Below, in pieces: positions 1 through 11,684 of a stretch of 64,000 nucleotides of DNA (its first letter is position 1; each line of letters begins with the position of its first letter). Source of the stretch: Effrenium voratum. Its lineage: Eukaryota; Sar; Dinophyceae; Suessiales; Symbiodiniaceae. The position numbers were made by a program, and so were the translations under genes. A model generated the notes under the pieces. It was not told the origin of the DNA. It was given only the letters and a program-made list of their open reading frames with translations, and did no database searches. The DNA lies in NCBI GenBank assembly GCA_963377175.1, contig CAUJNA010003001.1:623501-687500 (forward strand), in the 5' to 3' direction.

Positions 1-232
1 TGGTTTAGGGTTGGTCTAGGGTCGGTTTTGGGTCGGTTTTGGGTTGGTTTAGGGTTGGTTTAGGGTTGGTTTAGGGTTGGTTTAGGGTTGGTTCAGGGTT
101 GGTTTAGGGTCGATTGAGGGTCGGTTGAGGGTCGGTTTAGGGTTGGTTTAGGGTTGGTTTAGGGTTGGTTTAGGGTTGGTTTTGGGTTGGTTTAGGGTAG
201 GGTTGGTTTAGGGTTGGTTTAGGGTTGGTTTA
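1..232 (+). repeat. 11-mer TTTAGGGTTGG array
   Basis: About 20 near-perfect head-to-tail 11-base units, with TCGG and TTTTGGG variants. The array is cut by the window edge, so its real length is unknown. Confidence 0.9.
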
Positions 233-685
233 GAGGTCTGTCGTTGCAGGAAAGGCCGGGGCGGTTCATGAAAGAGTGATTGGTGGTTTCAGGAAAGACT
301 GGACGGTTTCAGGAAAGGCTGTGTGGTTTCAGGAGGTGCTGGGTGGTTTCAGAAAAGGCTGAGTGAGGCTGTGTGGTTTCACGGAAGTGTGTATGAATTT
401 AGGAAAGGAGGTGCCGGGTGGTTTCAGGAAAGACTAGGTGGTTTCAGGAGAGGCTGTGTGGCTTCAGGCTGGGTGGTTGTTTCAAGAAGTGGTTTCAGGA
501 GAGGTTTGTTGGTGTCAGGTAAGTCTGGGGTGTTTCCAGGAAAAGCTGCGTGGTTTCAGGAAAGGTTGCGTGGTTTCAGGAAAGGCTGCGTGGTTTCAGG
601 AGGTGTCGCGTGGTTTCCGGCAAGGCTGTGGGGTTTCACAAAAGTGTGTGTCGCATATGATGTTGGAAGTCTGATGGTTAAGGGT
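233..685 (+). repeat. Minisatellite module 1
   Basis: Full-length module. It begins GAGGTCTGTCGTTGCAGG, runs through about 20 units of the GGTTTCAGG type and ends in the CATATGATGTTGGAAGTCTG tail. It is nearly identical to modules at 1,842, 7,414 and 8,470. Confidence 0.85.
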
Positions 686-835
686 TGATTTAGGTGAGGT
701 TTAGGGTTTGTTTAAGGCTCCCTTAGGGTTGATTTAGGTGTGGTTTTAGGTTTGGTTTAGGTTTGGTTTTAGGATGTTTTAGGTTTGGTTTAGGGTTGGT
801 TTAGGGTTTGTTTAGGGTCGGTTTAGGGTTGGTTT

Positions 836-1095
836 AGAGGTCTGTGCTCAGGAAAGACTGGACGGTTTCAGGAAAGGCTGTGTGGCTTCAGGCTGGGTGG
901 TTGTTTCAGGAAGTGGTTTCAGGAGAGGTTTGGTGGTGTCAGGCAAGTCTGGGGTGGTTCCAGGAAAACCTGCGTGGTCTCAGGAAAAGCTGCGTGGTTT
1001 CAGGAAAGGCTGCGTGGTTTCAGGAGGTGTCGCGTGGTTTCCGGCGAGGCTGTGGGGTTTCACGAAAGTGTGTGTCGCATATGATGTTGGAGGTG
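836..1095 (+). repeat. Minisatellite module 2 (internally deleted)
   Basis: Same start and tail as the full module, but about 190 bp of the first half is missing. The deletion lies between repeat units, as expected of unequal exchange. Confidence 0.85.
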
Positions 1096-1099
1096 TGGT

Positions 1100-1841
1100 T
1101 TTAGGTTTGGTTTAGGTTTGGTTTAGGTTTGGTTTAGGATGTTTTAGGTTTGGTTTACGTTGTTTTAGAGGTTGTTGGTTTAGGGTTGGTTTAGGGTTGG
1201 TTTACGTTCGGTTTAGGGTCGGTTTAGGGTGGTTTTAGGGTTGTTTGAGGGTTGGTTTGGGTTGGTTTTGGATTGGTTTAGGGTTGGTTTAGGGTCGGTT
1301 TAGGGTCCGTTTGGGGTCGGTTTAGGGTCGGTTTAGGGTTGGTTTAGGGTTGGTTTAGGGTTGGTGTAGGGTTGGTTTAGGGTTGGTTTAGGGTCGGTTT
1401 AGGTTCGGTTTAGGGTTGGTTTAGGGTTGGTTTAGGGTTGGTTTAGGGTTGGTTCACGTTCGGTTTAGGGTCGGTTTTAGGGTTGTTTGAGGGTTGGTTT
1501 GGGTTGGTTTTGGATTGGTTTAGGGTTGGTTCAGGGTCCGTTTAGGGTTTGTATAGGGTCGGTTTAGGGTTGGTTTAGGGTTGGTTTAGGGTTGGTTTAG
1601 GGTTGGTTTAGGGTTTAGTTTAGGGTTGGTTTAGGGTTGGTTTAGGGTTGGTTTAGGGTTGGTTTAGGGTTGGTTTAGGGTTGGTTTAGGGTTGGTTTAG
1701 GGTTGGTTTAGGATTGGTTTAGGGCTGGTTTAGGGTTGGTTTAGGGTTGGTTTAGGGTTGGTTTAGGGTCGGTTTAGGGTCGGTTCAGGGTTGGTTTAGG
1801 GTTGGTTTAGGGTTTGTTTGGGGTCGGTTTAGGGTTGGTTT
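1100..1841 (+). repeat. 11-mer TTTAGGGTTGG array
   Basis: The longest 11-mer array on the left side, about 60 units. Many units are exact TTTAGGGTTGG; others carry TCGG, TTCGG or a dropped base. Confidence 0.9.
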
Positions 1842-2296
1842 AGACGTCTGTGGTTGCCAGGAAAGGCTGGGGCGGCTCATGAAAGAGTGATTGGTGGTTT
1901 CAGGAAGGACTGGACGGTTTCAGGAAAGGCTGTGTGGTTTCAGGAGGTGCTGGGTGGTTTCAGAAAAGGCTGAGTGAGGCTGTGTGGTTTCACGGAAGTG
2001 TGTATGAATTTAGGAAAGGAGGTGCCGGGTGGTTTCAGGAAAGACTAGGTGGTTTCAGGAGAGGCTGTGTGGCTTCAGGCTGGGTGGTTGTTTCAAGAAG
2101 TGGTTTCAGGAGAGGTTTGTTGGTGTCAGGTAAGTCTGGGGTGTTTCCAGGAAAAGCTGCGTGGTTTCAGGAAAGGTTGCGTGGTTTCAGGAAAAGCTGC
2201 GTGGTTTCAGGAGGTGTCGTGTGGTTTCCGGCGAGGCTGTGGGGTTTCACGAAAGTGTGTGTCGCATATGATGTTGGAAGTCTGATGGTTAAGGGT
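1842..2296 (+). repeat. Minisatellite module 3
   Basis: Full-length copy, nearly identical to module 1 including the variant segment TTGTTTCAAGAAGTGGTT. Followed by the standard tail. Confidence 0.85.
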
Positions 2297-2299
2297 TGA

Positions 2300-2803
2300 T
2301 TTTGGTGAGGTTTAGGGTTTGTTTAAGGCTCCCTTAGGGTTGATTTAGGTGTGGTTTTAGGTTTGGTTTAGGTTTGGTTTTAGGATGTTTTAGGTTTGGT
2401 TTAGGTGGTTTTACGGGTTGTTTTAGGGTTGGTTTAGGGTTGGTTTAGGGTTTGTTTAGGGTTGGTTTAGGGTCGGTTTAGGGTTGGTTTAGGGTCGGTT
2501 TAGGGTGGTTTCAGCGTTGTTTGAGGGTTGGTTTGGGTTGGTTTAGGATTGGTTTAGGGTTGGTTTAGGGTTGGTTTAGGGTTGGTTTAGGGTCGGTTTA
2601 GGGCTGGTTTGGGGTTGGTTTAGGGTTGGTTTAGGTTTAGGGTCGGTTTAGGGTCGGTTTAGGGTCGGTTTAGGGTTGGTTTAGGGTTGGTTTAGGGTTG
2701 GTTTAGGGTCGGTTTAGGGTTGGTTTAGGGTTGGTTTAGGGTCGGTTTAGGGTTGGTTTAGGGTCGGTTTAGGGTTGGTTTAGAGTTGGTTTAGGGTTGG
2801 TTT
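2300..2803 (+). repeat. 11-mer TTTAGGGTTGG array
   Basis: Degenerate 11-mer array between modules 3 and 4. It begins with the GATTTTGGTGAGG transition that follows each module. Confidence 0.9.
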
Positions 2804-3535
2804 AGAGGTCTGTGGCTGCAGGAAAGGCTGGGGCGGTTCATGAAAGAGTGATTGGTGGTTTCAGGAAAGACTGGACGGTTTCAGGAAAGGTTGCGTGGTT
2901 TCAGGAGGTGCCGGGTGGTTTCAGGAAAGGCTGAGCGAGGCTGTGTGGTTTCACGGAAGTGTGTATGGATTCAGGAAAGGAGGTGCCGGGTGGCTTCAGG
3001 AAAGACTAGGTGGTTTCAGGTTGTTTCAGGAAGTGGTTTCAGGAGAGGTTTGGTGGTGTCAGGAAAGTCTGGGGTGGTTCCAGGAAAAGCTGCCTGAAAG
3101 GCTGCGTGGTTTCAGGAAAGGCTGCGTGGTTTCAGGAGGTGTCGCGTGGTTTCCGGCGAGGCTGTGGGTGAGATCGCAAAGGTTCTTGGCTGGTTGCGAC
3201 CAAGTACGGACTTTGTACGCAGCAGCATGCTTGCAACAAAAGTAAAACCAAAAGGAAAGCCACCATTTTGGGGAATTCCGTGAATTGACACACCCATCCG
3301 GCTTCCCCTCCTGGCGAATAAAGCCGCCGTTGATGATGGCCCCCTGCACCGATAAGGTCTCCTTCTGCCGCACCGCCCAAAGCATCGCGTCCGCCACCTC
3401 ACTAGCCCGGCCCTGTCAGGCCCCATTAGTTTACCACTATCAAAGTCACCTCCAAAGTAATAGGTTAGAGGGAAACACCCCCAGTGGGTTTCACGAAAGT
3501 GTGTGTCGCACATGATGTTGGAAGTCTGATGGTTC
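2804..3535 (+). repeat. Minisatellite module 4, split by an insertion
   Basis: Module copy whose last part is interrupted by 317 bp of unrelated sequence (3,168-3,484). After the insertion the normal tail GGTTTCACGAAAGTGTGTGT resumes, so the break point can be read exactly against the uninterrupted copies. Confidence 0.85.
3168..3484 (+). mobile_element. Intron-like insertion in a satellite module
   Basis: Non-repetitive sequence inserted in module 4. It starts GTGAGATCG and ends CACCCCCAG, so it has GT...AG ends like an intron, and TGGG stands on both sides (3,165-3,168 and 3,485-3,488) as a likely 4 bp target duplication. Inside it is AACCAAAAGGAAAGCC, close to the AAAGGGAAACCAAC motif that recurs in introns downstream. 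I infer an introner-like element in non-genic DNA. An ordinary insertion with accidental GT-AG ends is the alternative. Confidence 0.5.
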
Positions 3536-3659
3536 AGGGTTGATTTAGGTGAGGTTTAGGGTTTGTTTAAGGCTCCCTTGGGGTTGATTTTGGTGTGGTT
3601 TTAGGTTTGGTTTAGGTTTGGTTTTAGGATGTTTTGGGTTTGGTTTGGGTTTGGTTTAG

Positions 3660-4150
3660 GGTTGGTTTTAGGTTTGGGTCGGGGGGCGGCAGCCCCCCCC
3701 ATGATGTTGGGAAGGGGATGTTGGGAAGGGTGATGATTCAAACAAAGGTACGCTTAATCTAAAAACACAGCGGGGGGTCGGGGGGGCGGCGGCCCCCCCC
3801 ATGATGTTGGGAAGTACGGGAAGCCCAATCAGGAAAGACCGGGTGGTTTCAGGAGGTGCCGGGTGGTTTTAGGAAAACTAAGTTGTTTTAGGAAAGGCTG
3901 CGTGGTTTCAGGCAACGTTGGGGGCGGGGTTCATGAAAGATTGAGAGGCTTTGAGGTTTCAGGAGGTGCCGGGTGGTTTCAGGAAGACTGTGTGGTTTCC
4001 GGCGAGGCTGTTTCGTTTCAGGATAGGCGGGGCTTCAGGATGGGTGGTTTCAAGGAAAGGCTGGGTGGTTTCAGGAGGTGCCGTGTGGTTTCAGGAAAGA
4101 CCGTGTGGTTTCCGGCGAGCCTGTGTGGTTTCACGAAAGAGGATGGTTTA
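3660..4150 (+). repeat. Variant satellite unit with GC hairpins
   Basis: Two G-run/C-run hairpins (around 3,680-3,700 and 3,780-3,800, GGGGGCGGC then GCCCCCC) flank ATGATGTTGGGAAG and a short unique segment. Divergent minisatellite units follow. The whole arrangement is repeated at 12,300-12,700. Confidence 0.8.
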
Positions 4151-4424
4151 GGGTTGCTTTAGGTGGGGTTTAGGGTTTGTTTAGGGCTCCCTCAGGGTTG
4201 ATTTAGGTGTGGTTTTAGGTTTGGTTTTAGGATGTTTTAGGTTTGGTTTAGGGTTGGTTTAGATCAGGTTTAGGGCCAGTTTAGGGTTGGTTAGGATTGG
4301 TTTCGAGGTTGTTTTAGGGTTGGTTTAGGGTTGGTTTAGGGTTGGTTTAGGGTCGGTTTAGGGTTGGTTTAGGGTTGGTTTAGGGTTGGTTTAGGGTTGT
4401 TTTAGGGTTGGTTTAGGGTTGGCC
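4150..4424 (+). repeat. 11-mer array at the left edge of the island
   Basis: TTTAGGGTTGG units that end abruptly at about 4,424, where non-repetitive sequence starts. Confidence 0.85.
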
Positions 4425-7280
4425 CTGCTGCTTCAAATGAGGCTGGCGTTTTGGAGGTGTCTCTTCAAGCGTGACAGCTTGCAGCGGTCGACCTTCAGGC
4501 AGATGATGGCACAGAAAGAGGCCTCGTTGCAAGCAGCTTGCGCCCATTCCGCTGAACGGCCTTGCCAGGAAGAGCGCCGAACCACGAAGGCCAAGTTGGA
4601 GAAAGCGAAAGCCAAGTTGGAGAAGGCTTTTGGTTTTCCTGACCGATGACTGCTGTTGCGTCATTTGTCGCGCTCAGCCTAATCGTGCTTGCCACGTTGA
4701 ATTCCAGGTGCGTGTGGCGGTCTACCGAAAAGCGCAGCAACAGCAGGCTGCGAAGGCGGCGGCAGCGCGCGAAAGCAAACCAAACAGCGAAGCAAGCCAG
4801 CTTTTGGCAAGATTTATTATTTTGGCAAACGTTGTTGTCAATCCACGCCATTGCTGCCAGGATCAGGCTTGGCTGCGCGCCGGGGGCTTTGCGTGCATGT
4901 GTCACCTCCTGCCAACTCGTGGTGCCACGCCGATCATGCGAGCCAATACTCCCAAACCGACTGCTGAGACGTTGCGGTTTCACTTCTTCGCATTTGTTGA
5001 GGAGCGATCGGCCTGCAATCGCGAAATCGAAACTTGCAGAAGGAGTGAACGACTGTGTGGCTTCAAGACCAGTGTTTCTTGTGGCGTGTTGCTGCCTGAG
5101 AGTCGTAAGCAGCTGTGCTTTCCAAACTTCAGGACATTGTCAGGCTGAGAAAGGAGCTCCGGAGACAAGTTCGTGGAAGATCTTCGACGCCTTTGCCGCG
5201 TCTAGGCTTGGCTCTCAGCGCAGCTCTGCAACAGGTCTTGGAGTCTGCGCTCAGACCAAACCCGGACGGGCAGCGTTGGAGGGTCCTTGCGCCCGGTCCG
5301 TCAGACCCTTAATGGTACAACGCGTGCCTTCCACGGCGTATCCTAGCCCACGCAGAACAACGTTTTCTCACGGCTTGCGCGAAGCTGTCTGCAGAGTTTC
5401 TAAAGAAAGAACACTTCTTGCGTTGACGTTGCCCAACTTGCGGATGTAGCCTGCAGAGCTTCCAGTGGACCTTCCCAGACCCAACAACAGCTTGATGGTT
5501 CTGGGACTTTGGTGAACAACCGACTTTCCAGGTCGAGCTGTGTCCAGAGGCGGACGCTTGCCAGCGCCTTCACACGTCACCTTGTCGCGCGACAACCCTG
5601 ACAGTCAAGCCAGCCAAGAGTATAGAAAGAGAGAGGTTTCGCAAACATGTGGTTGCGAGCACACTTGACAGCGAGCTGCCTTAAACTAATGGGAGGCCTT
5701 CCCTCTCCGGCAGGGGCTTCAGAGCTGGCTCACGCCTCAACCACTCGCCGTGACAGATTGGTTCCACAGCATGGATGTTGTTTCCTTGAAATGTCCGTGC
5801 CGAGTTTGCAGGCTGGAGAAGGTGACAAGACAGTGCGTCCTTGAAGGATTTGGCGAGTTGGTGTAATAGGATGACAGGCAGACCTCTCGCAATGGATGTG
5901 ATCCTTGAACACTCCGCGGCTAATGCGCCGCAGGGTGTCCATCAAATTTCAACTCTCACCTGCCTTATTCGTGAGAGAGCGATCGGTTTAAAAAAGCGGA
6001 TGGTGGCTTTGTGTAAGTTTTGCGCAAGTGTTTTCCAGCTTTGGCGGTACGAAAACTTGCATCAGACCATCCTGCGCAATGTTCAAGATGGAGTCACATG
6101 ACAGCATGACTCAAAGCTCATGTAGTTTGACATCTCTCTCCCTCTCTCTGTCCTGTCTCTCTCCCACTCTCCCTCTCTCTCGCTTCAGAAACAACAGCCT
6201 GTCTCGGTTGTGCGCCGAGCAAAAACGGAAGAGGGTTCGCTGCACTTGCATGGCCAGAGCCTGTTGCGGGAAGTGACCGGTATGTAAAATGGCCAGCACG
6301 CAGAGCTGCCCTGGATCCAAGAAATTCATCGCAGGATGCGTTGGCGCAGAAGAACAACAAGGATTTCGCCTTACAAACCGGCAAGTGAAGGCCCGCCGCA
6401 TTAGTTTTTTTTGTATTCGGATCCCATCCTTCTTGCCGTCAGGTATCAAGTATCAAACAGGTCATGCGGCAAGAATACGAGCCGCCCAAGCGCGAGGAAC
6501 GTATGGCGGCAGGGCGGCGAGGAAAGGATTGAAGTTTAGTGTTCGGGCTTCCCGGGTTCACGCTGGGTTCAGGGTTCAAAGTTTAAGGTTCAGTTTTTGC
6601 GATGTCTAAGCCATGCACGCTGTTGTTTGTTTGTCGGCTAATGTCCAATCCAGAACCCTGTGAGAATTGAAAGCAAAGGGTGGACGTTTGCAGTTCGCAG
6701 ATGTTGACAAGCACCCGTGGCAGAATCCCGGCTCAAAGCATCCGGAAACTACATGCGCTTGGTGCAGACTATGAATTGGGTGCATTCTGACAAGGGCTGG
6801 GTGAAGATCTCTGAGCGCGGTTCTCTTGACAGGTGATCCAAGGTCAGCAGTACGAGGAACAAAGTGAAGCAAAGCGATTGACCGCTGAATGCCGTGACCC
6901 TAGAGCGTTTTGCCAAGGAGCGGGCCAAGAACCCAGCACGAGCAATCGAGGCCGCGAAAGGAAGAAGGTGTGATTGGCCATGTGTTGTATGTGATAACCA
7001 GAGCATCGCGTTATCGACAATCTGGGTGCATGTCCATCAAGCATTCGTCGGAACGTCGCGTTAGTGACTGAACGACAATGTTTGGCTCAAGTTGTTTGGA
7101 TCCGGCGCGCCTCGGATGAGCGTCGCCGGGCCCTCACGTCGACCGCCTTCGTGTCGGAGGAGAAAGAGACTTCGGCCCGGGGTAGGTTGGTGGGGATCGC
7201 CCGTGCGGTTCATCGTCGATCAAGGTTGCGGGTATCCTTTTCTCTGTTGGTTATTTTCCTTGTGGTTGTTTGGTTACTTG
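4425..7280. other. Unique island inside the satellite block, no gene recognised
   Basis: About 2.85 kb of non-repetitive sequence between 11-mer arrays. Several open frames exist (for example 4,646-5,449 plus and 4,495-4,983 minus), but none gives a protein I recognise and they overlap on both strands. A CT-rich tract lies at 6,131-6,185. The sequence TTTGGCTCAAG at 7,081-7,091 resembles the end of the spliced leader but is too short to count. I see no RNA gene. Confidence 0.6.
6131..6185 (+). repeat. Polypyrimidine CT-rich tract
   Basis: Imperfect (CT)n run with CTCCC interruptions; simple-sequence DNA. Confidence 0.8.
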
Positions 7281-7284
7281 TACG

Positions 7285-7413
7285 TTGTGGTTTAGGGTTG
7301 GTTTACGGTCGGTTTTGGGTTGGTTTAGGGTTGGTTTAGGGTTGGTTTAGGGTTGGTTTAGGGTTGGTTTAGATTGGTTTAGGGTTTGTTTAGGGTTGGT
7401 TTAGGGTTGGTTT
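7285..7413 (+). repeat. 11-mer TTTAGGGTTGG array
   Basis: The array resumes after the unique island and leads into module 5. Confidence 0.85.
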
Positions 7414-7815
7414 AGAGGTCTGTGGTTGCAGGAAAGGCTGGGGCGGTTCATGAAGGAGTGATTGGTGGTTTCAGGAAAGACTGGACGGTTTCAGGAAAAG
7501 CTGTGTGGTTTCAGGAGGTGCTGGGTGGTTTCAGAAAAGGCTGAGCGAGGCTGTGTGGTTTCACGGAAGTGTGTATGAATTTAGGAAAGGAGGTGCCGGG
7601 TGGTTTCAGGAAAGACTAGGTGGTTTCAGCAGAGGCTGTGTGGCGTGTCAGGAAAGTCTGGGGTGGTTCCAGGAAAAGCTGCGTGGTTTCAGGAAAGGCT
7701 GCGTGGTTTCAGGAAAGGCTGCGTGGTTTCAGGAGGTGTCGCGTGGTTTCCGGCGAGGCTGTGGGGTTTCACGAAAGTGTGTGTCGCATATGATGTTGGA
7801 AGTCTGATGGTTAAG
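7414..7815 (+). repeat. Minisatellite module 5
   Basis: Module copy with a short internal deletion after GGCTGTGTGGC (around 7,643) and the standard tail. Confidence 0.85.
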
Positions 7816-7819
7816 GGTT

Positions 7820-8469
7820 GATTTAGGTGAGGTTTAGGGTTTGTTTAAGGCTCCCTTAGGGTTGATTTAGGTGTGGTTTTAGGTTTGGTTTAGGTTTGGT
7901 TCTAAAATGTTTTAGGTTTGGTTTAGGTGGTTTTAGAGTTTGTTTTAGGGTTGTTTTAGGGTTGGTTTAGGGTTGGTTTAGGGTTGGTTTAGGGTTGGTT
8001 TAGGGTCGGTTTAGGGTCGGTTTAGGGTGGTTTTAGGGTTGTTTGAGGGTTGGTTTGGGTTGGTTTAGGATTGGTTTAGGGTTGGTTTAGGGTTGGTTTA
8101 GGGTCGGTTTAGGGTCGGTTTAGGGTTTGTTTAGGGTTGGTTTAGGGTTTGTTTAGGGTCGGTTTAGGGTCGGTTTAGGGTTGGTTTAGGGTTGGTTTAG
8201 GGTTGGTTTAGGGTTGGTTTAGGGTCGGTTTAGGGTCGGTTTTGGGTTGGTTTAGGATTGGTTTAGGGTTGGTTTAGGGTTGGTTTAGGGTTGGTTTAGG
8301 GTTGGTTTAGGGTCGGTTGAGGGTCGGTTGAGGGTCGGTTGAGGGTCGGTTTAGGGTTGGTTTAGGGTTGGTTTAGGGTTGGTTTAGGGTTGGTTTTGGG
8401 TTGGTTTAGGGTTGGTTTAGGGTTGGTTTTGGGTTTAGGGTTTGTTTAGGGTCGGTTTAGGGTTGGTTT
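7820..8469 (+). repeat. 11-mer TTTAGGGTTGG array
   Basis: About 55 units with runs of TCGGTTGAGGG variants near 8,310-8,350, matching a similar variant run at 110-140. This suggests duplication of larger blocks. Confidence 0.85.
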
Positions 8470-8857
8470 AGAGGTCTGTGGTTGCAGGAAAGGCTGGGGC
8501 GGTTCATGAAAGAGTGATTGGTGGTTTCAGGAAAGACTGGACGGTTTCAGGAAAGGCTGTGTGGTTTCAGGAGGTGCTGGGTGGTTTCAGAAAAGGCTGA
8601 GTGAGGCTGTGTGGTTTCACGGAAGTGTGTATGAGTTTAGGAAAGGAGGTGCCGGGTGGTTTCAGGAAAGACTAGGTGGTTTCAGGAGAGGCTGTGTGGC
8701 TTCAGGCTGGGTGGTTGTTTCAAGAAGTGGTTTCAGGAGAGGTTTGTTGGTGTCAAGGCTGCGTGGTTTCAGGAGGTGTCGTGTGGTTTCCGCGAGGCTG
8801 TGGGGTTTCACGAAAGTGTGTGTCGCATATGATGTTGGAAGTCTGATGGTTAAGGGT
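8470..8857 (+). repeat. Minisatellite module 6
   Basis: Module copy lacking several units near its end (around 8,752); same start and tail as the others. Confidence 0.85.
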
Positions 8858-8859
8858 TG

Positions 8860-9171
8860 ATTTAGGTGAGGTTTAGGGTTTGTTTAAGGCTCCCTTAGGG
8901 TTGATTTAGGTGTGGTTTTTGGTTTGGTTTGGTTTTAGGATGTTTTAGGTTTGGTTTAGGTGGTTTTACAGGTGGGTTTAGGGTGGGTTTAGGGTTGGTT
9001 TAGGGTTGGTTTAGGGTTGGTTTAGGGTCCGTTGGTTTAGGGTCGGTTTAGGGTTGGTTTAGGGTTGGTTTAGGGTCGGTTTAGGGTTGGTTTAGGGTTG
9101 GTTTAGGGTCGGTTTAGGGTTGGTTTAGGGTCGGTTTAGGGTTGGTTTAGGGTCGGTTTACGGTTGGTTTA
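8860..9171 (+). repeat. 11-mer TTTAGGGTTGG array
   Basis: Degenerate 11-mer array between modules 6 and 7. Confidence 0.85.
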
Positions 9172-9618
9172 GAGGTCTGTGGCTGCAGGAAAGGCTGGGG
9201 AGGTTCATGAAAAAGTGATTGGTGGTTTCAGGAAAGACTGGACGGTTTCAGGAAAGGTTGTGTTTTTTCAGGAGGTGCCGGGTGGTTTCAGAAAAGGCTG
9301 AGCGAGGCTGGGTGGTTTCACGGAAGTGTGTATGGATTCAGGAAAGGAGGTGCCGGGTGGCTTCAGGAAAGACTAGGTGGTTTCAGGAGAGGCTGTGTGG
9401 CTTCAGGCTGGGTGGTTGTTTCAGGAAGTGGTTTCAGGAGAGGTTGGGTGGTGTCAGGAAAGTCTGGGGTGGTTCCAGGAAAAGCTGTGTGGTTTCAGGA
9501 AAAGCTGCGTGGTTTCAGGAAAGGCTGCGTGGTTTCAGGAGGTGTCGCGTGGTTTCCGGCGAGGCTGTGGGGTTTCACGAAAGTGTGTGTCGCATATGAT
9601 GTTGGAAGTCTGATGGTT
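9172..9618 (+). repeat. Minisatellite module 7
   Basis: Full-length copy starting GAGGTCTGTGGCTGCAGG. Together with modules 4 and 10 it forms a subtype with GTATGGATTCAGGAAAGG. Confidence 0.85.
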
Positions 9619-9773
9619 AAGTTTTGATTTAGGTGAGGTTTAGGGTTTGTTTAAGGCTCCCTTAGGGTTGATTTAGGTGTGGTTTTAGGTTTGGTTTAGG
9701 TTTGGTTTTAGGATGTTTTAGGTTTGGTTTAGGTGGTTTTAGAGGTCGGTTTAGGGTTGGTTTAGGGTTGGTT

Positions 9774-10223
9774 TAGAGGTCTGTGGTTGCCAGGAAAGGC
9801 TGGGGCGGTTCGTGAAAGAGTGATTGGTGGTTTCAGGAAAGACTGGACGGTTTCAGGAAAGGCTGTGTGGTTTCAGGAGGTGCTGGGTGGTTTCAGAAAA
9901 GGCTGAGCGAGGCTGTGTGGTTTCACGGAAGTGTGTATGAATTTTGGAAAGGAGGTGCCGGGTGGTTTCAGGAAAGACTAGATAGTTTCAGCAGAGGCTG
10001 TGTGGCTTCAGGCTGGGTGGTTGTTTCAGGAAGTGGTTTCAGGAGAGGTTTGTTGGTGTCAGGAAAGTCTGGGGTGGTTCTAGGAAAAGCTGCGTGGTCT
10101 CAGGAAAAGCTGCGTGGTTTCAGGAAAGGCTGCGTGGTTTCAGGAGGTGTCGCGCGGTTTCCGGCGAGGCTGTGGGGTTTCACGAAAGTGTGTGTCGCAT
10201 ATGATGTTGGAAGTCTGATGGTT
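9774..10223 (+). repeat. Minisatellite module 8
   Basis: Full-length module. Only about 155 bp of tail and 11-mer sequence separates it from module 7. Confidence 0.85.
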
Positions 10224-10224
10224 A

Positions 10225-10751
10225 AGGGTTGATTTAGGTGTGGTTTTAGGTTTGGTTTAGGTTTGGTTTTAGGATGTTTTAGGTTTGGTTTAGGTTGTTT
10301 TAGAGGTTGTTGGTTTAGGGTTGATTTAGGGTTGGTTTACGTTCGGTTTAGGGTTGGTTTAGGGTGGTTTTAGGGTTGTTTGAGGGTTGGTTTGGGTTGG
10401 TTTTGGATTGGTTTAGGGTTGGTTTAGGTCGGTTTAGGGTCGGTTTAGGGTCGGTTTAGGGTTGGTTTAGGGTTGGTTTAGGGTTGGTTTAGGGTTGGTT
10501 TAGGGTCCGTTTAGGGTCGGTTTAGGGTCGGTTTAGGGTCGGTTTAGGGTTGGTTTAGGGTTGGTTTAGGGTTGGTTTAGGGTTGGTTTAGGGTTGGTTT
10601 AGGTGGTTTAGGGTTGGTTTAGGGTTGGTTTAGGGTTGGTTTAGGGTTGGTTTAGGGTTGGTTTAGGGTTGGTTTAGGGTCGGTTTAGGGTCGGTTTAGG
10701 GTTGGTTTGGGCTTGGTTTAGGGTTTGTTTGGGGTCGGTTTAGGGTTGGTT
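10225..10751 (+). repeat. 11-mer TTTAGGGTTGG array
   Basis: About 45 units. The order of variants resembles 1,100-1,840, again pointing to block duplication. Confidence 0.85.
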
Positions 10752-11072
10752 TAGAGGTCTGTGGTTGCCAGGAAAGGCTGGGCCGGTTCATGAAAGAGTG
10801 ATTGGTGGTTTCAGGAAAGACTAGGTGGTTTCGGGAGAGGCTGTGTGGCTTCAGGCTGGGTGGTTGTTTCAAGAAGTGGTTTCAGGAGAGGTTTGTTGGT
10901 GTCAGGAAAGTCTGGGGTGTTTCCAGGAAAAGCTGCGTGGTTTCAGGAAAGGCTGCGTGGTTTCAGGAAAGGCTGCGTGGTTTCAGGAGGTGTCGTGAGG
11001 TTTCCGGCGAGGCTGTGGGGTTTCACGAAAGTGTGTGTCGCATATGATGTTGGAAGTCTGATGGTTCAGGGT
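10752..11072 (+). repeat. Minisatellite module 9 (5' deleted)
   Basis: Module copy missing about 130 bp of the early units; the later half and the tail are intact. Confidence 0.85.
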
Positions 11073-11074
11073 TG

Positions 11075-11684
11075 ATTTAGGTGAGGTTTAGGGTTTGTTT
11101 AAGGCTCCCTTTGGGTTGATTTAGGTGTGGTTTTAGGTTTGGTTTAGGTTTGGTTTTAGGATGTTTTAGGTTTGGTTTAGGTGGTTTTAGAGGTTGTTTT
11201 AGAGGTTGTTTTAGGGTCGGTTTAGGGTTGGTTTAGGGTTGGTTTAGGGTTGGTTTAGGGTCGGTTTAGGGTCCGTTTAGGGTGGTTTTAGGGTGGTTTC
11301 AGCGTTGTTTGAGGGTTGGTTTGGGTTGGTTTAGGATTGGTTTAGGGTCGGTTTAGGGTCGGTTTAGGGTCGGTTTAGGGTTGGTTTAGGGTTGGTTTAG
11401 GGTTGGTTTAGGGTCGGTTTAGGGTCGGTTTCGGGTCGGTTTAGGGTTGGTTTAGGGTTGGTTTAGGGTTGGTTTAGGGTTGGTTTAGGGTCGGTTTCGG
11501 GTCGGTTTCGGGTCGGTTTAGGGTCGGTTTAGGGTTGGTTTAGGGTTGGTTTAGGGTTGGTTTAGGATTGGTTTAGGGTTGGTTTAGGGTCGGTTTAGGG
11601 TTGGTTTAGGGTTGGTTTAGGGTCGGTTTAGGGTTGGTTTAGGGTCGGTTTAGGGTTGGTTTAGGGTCGGTTTACGGTTGGTTT
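11075..11684 (+). repeat. 11-mer TTTAGGGTTGG array
   Basis: Array with many TCGG and TTTCGGG variants between modules 9 and 10. Confidence 0.85.

Noticed and set aside
1..232. A true chromosome end
   Set aside because: The arrays are degenerate, use an 11-base unit rather than pure TTTAGGG, and are followed by unique DNA and a gene; the window edge gives no sign of a terminus.
7081..7091. TTTGGCTCAAG, resembling the end of the spliced leader
   Set aside because: Only 11 bases match and the preceding base differs; no SL RNA gene features around it, so it could be chance.
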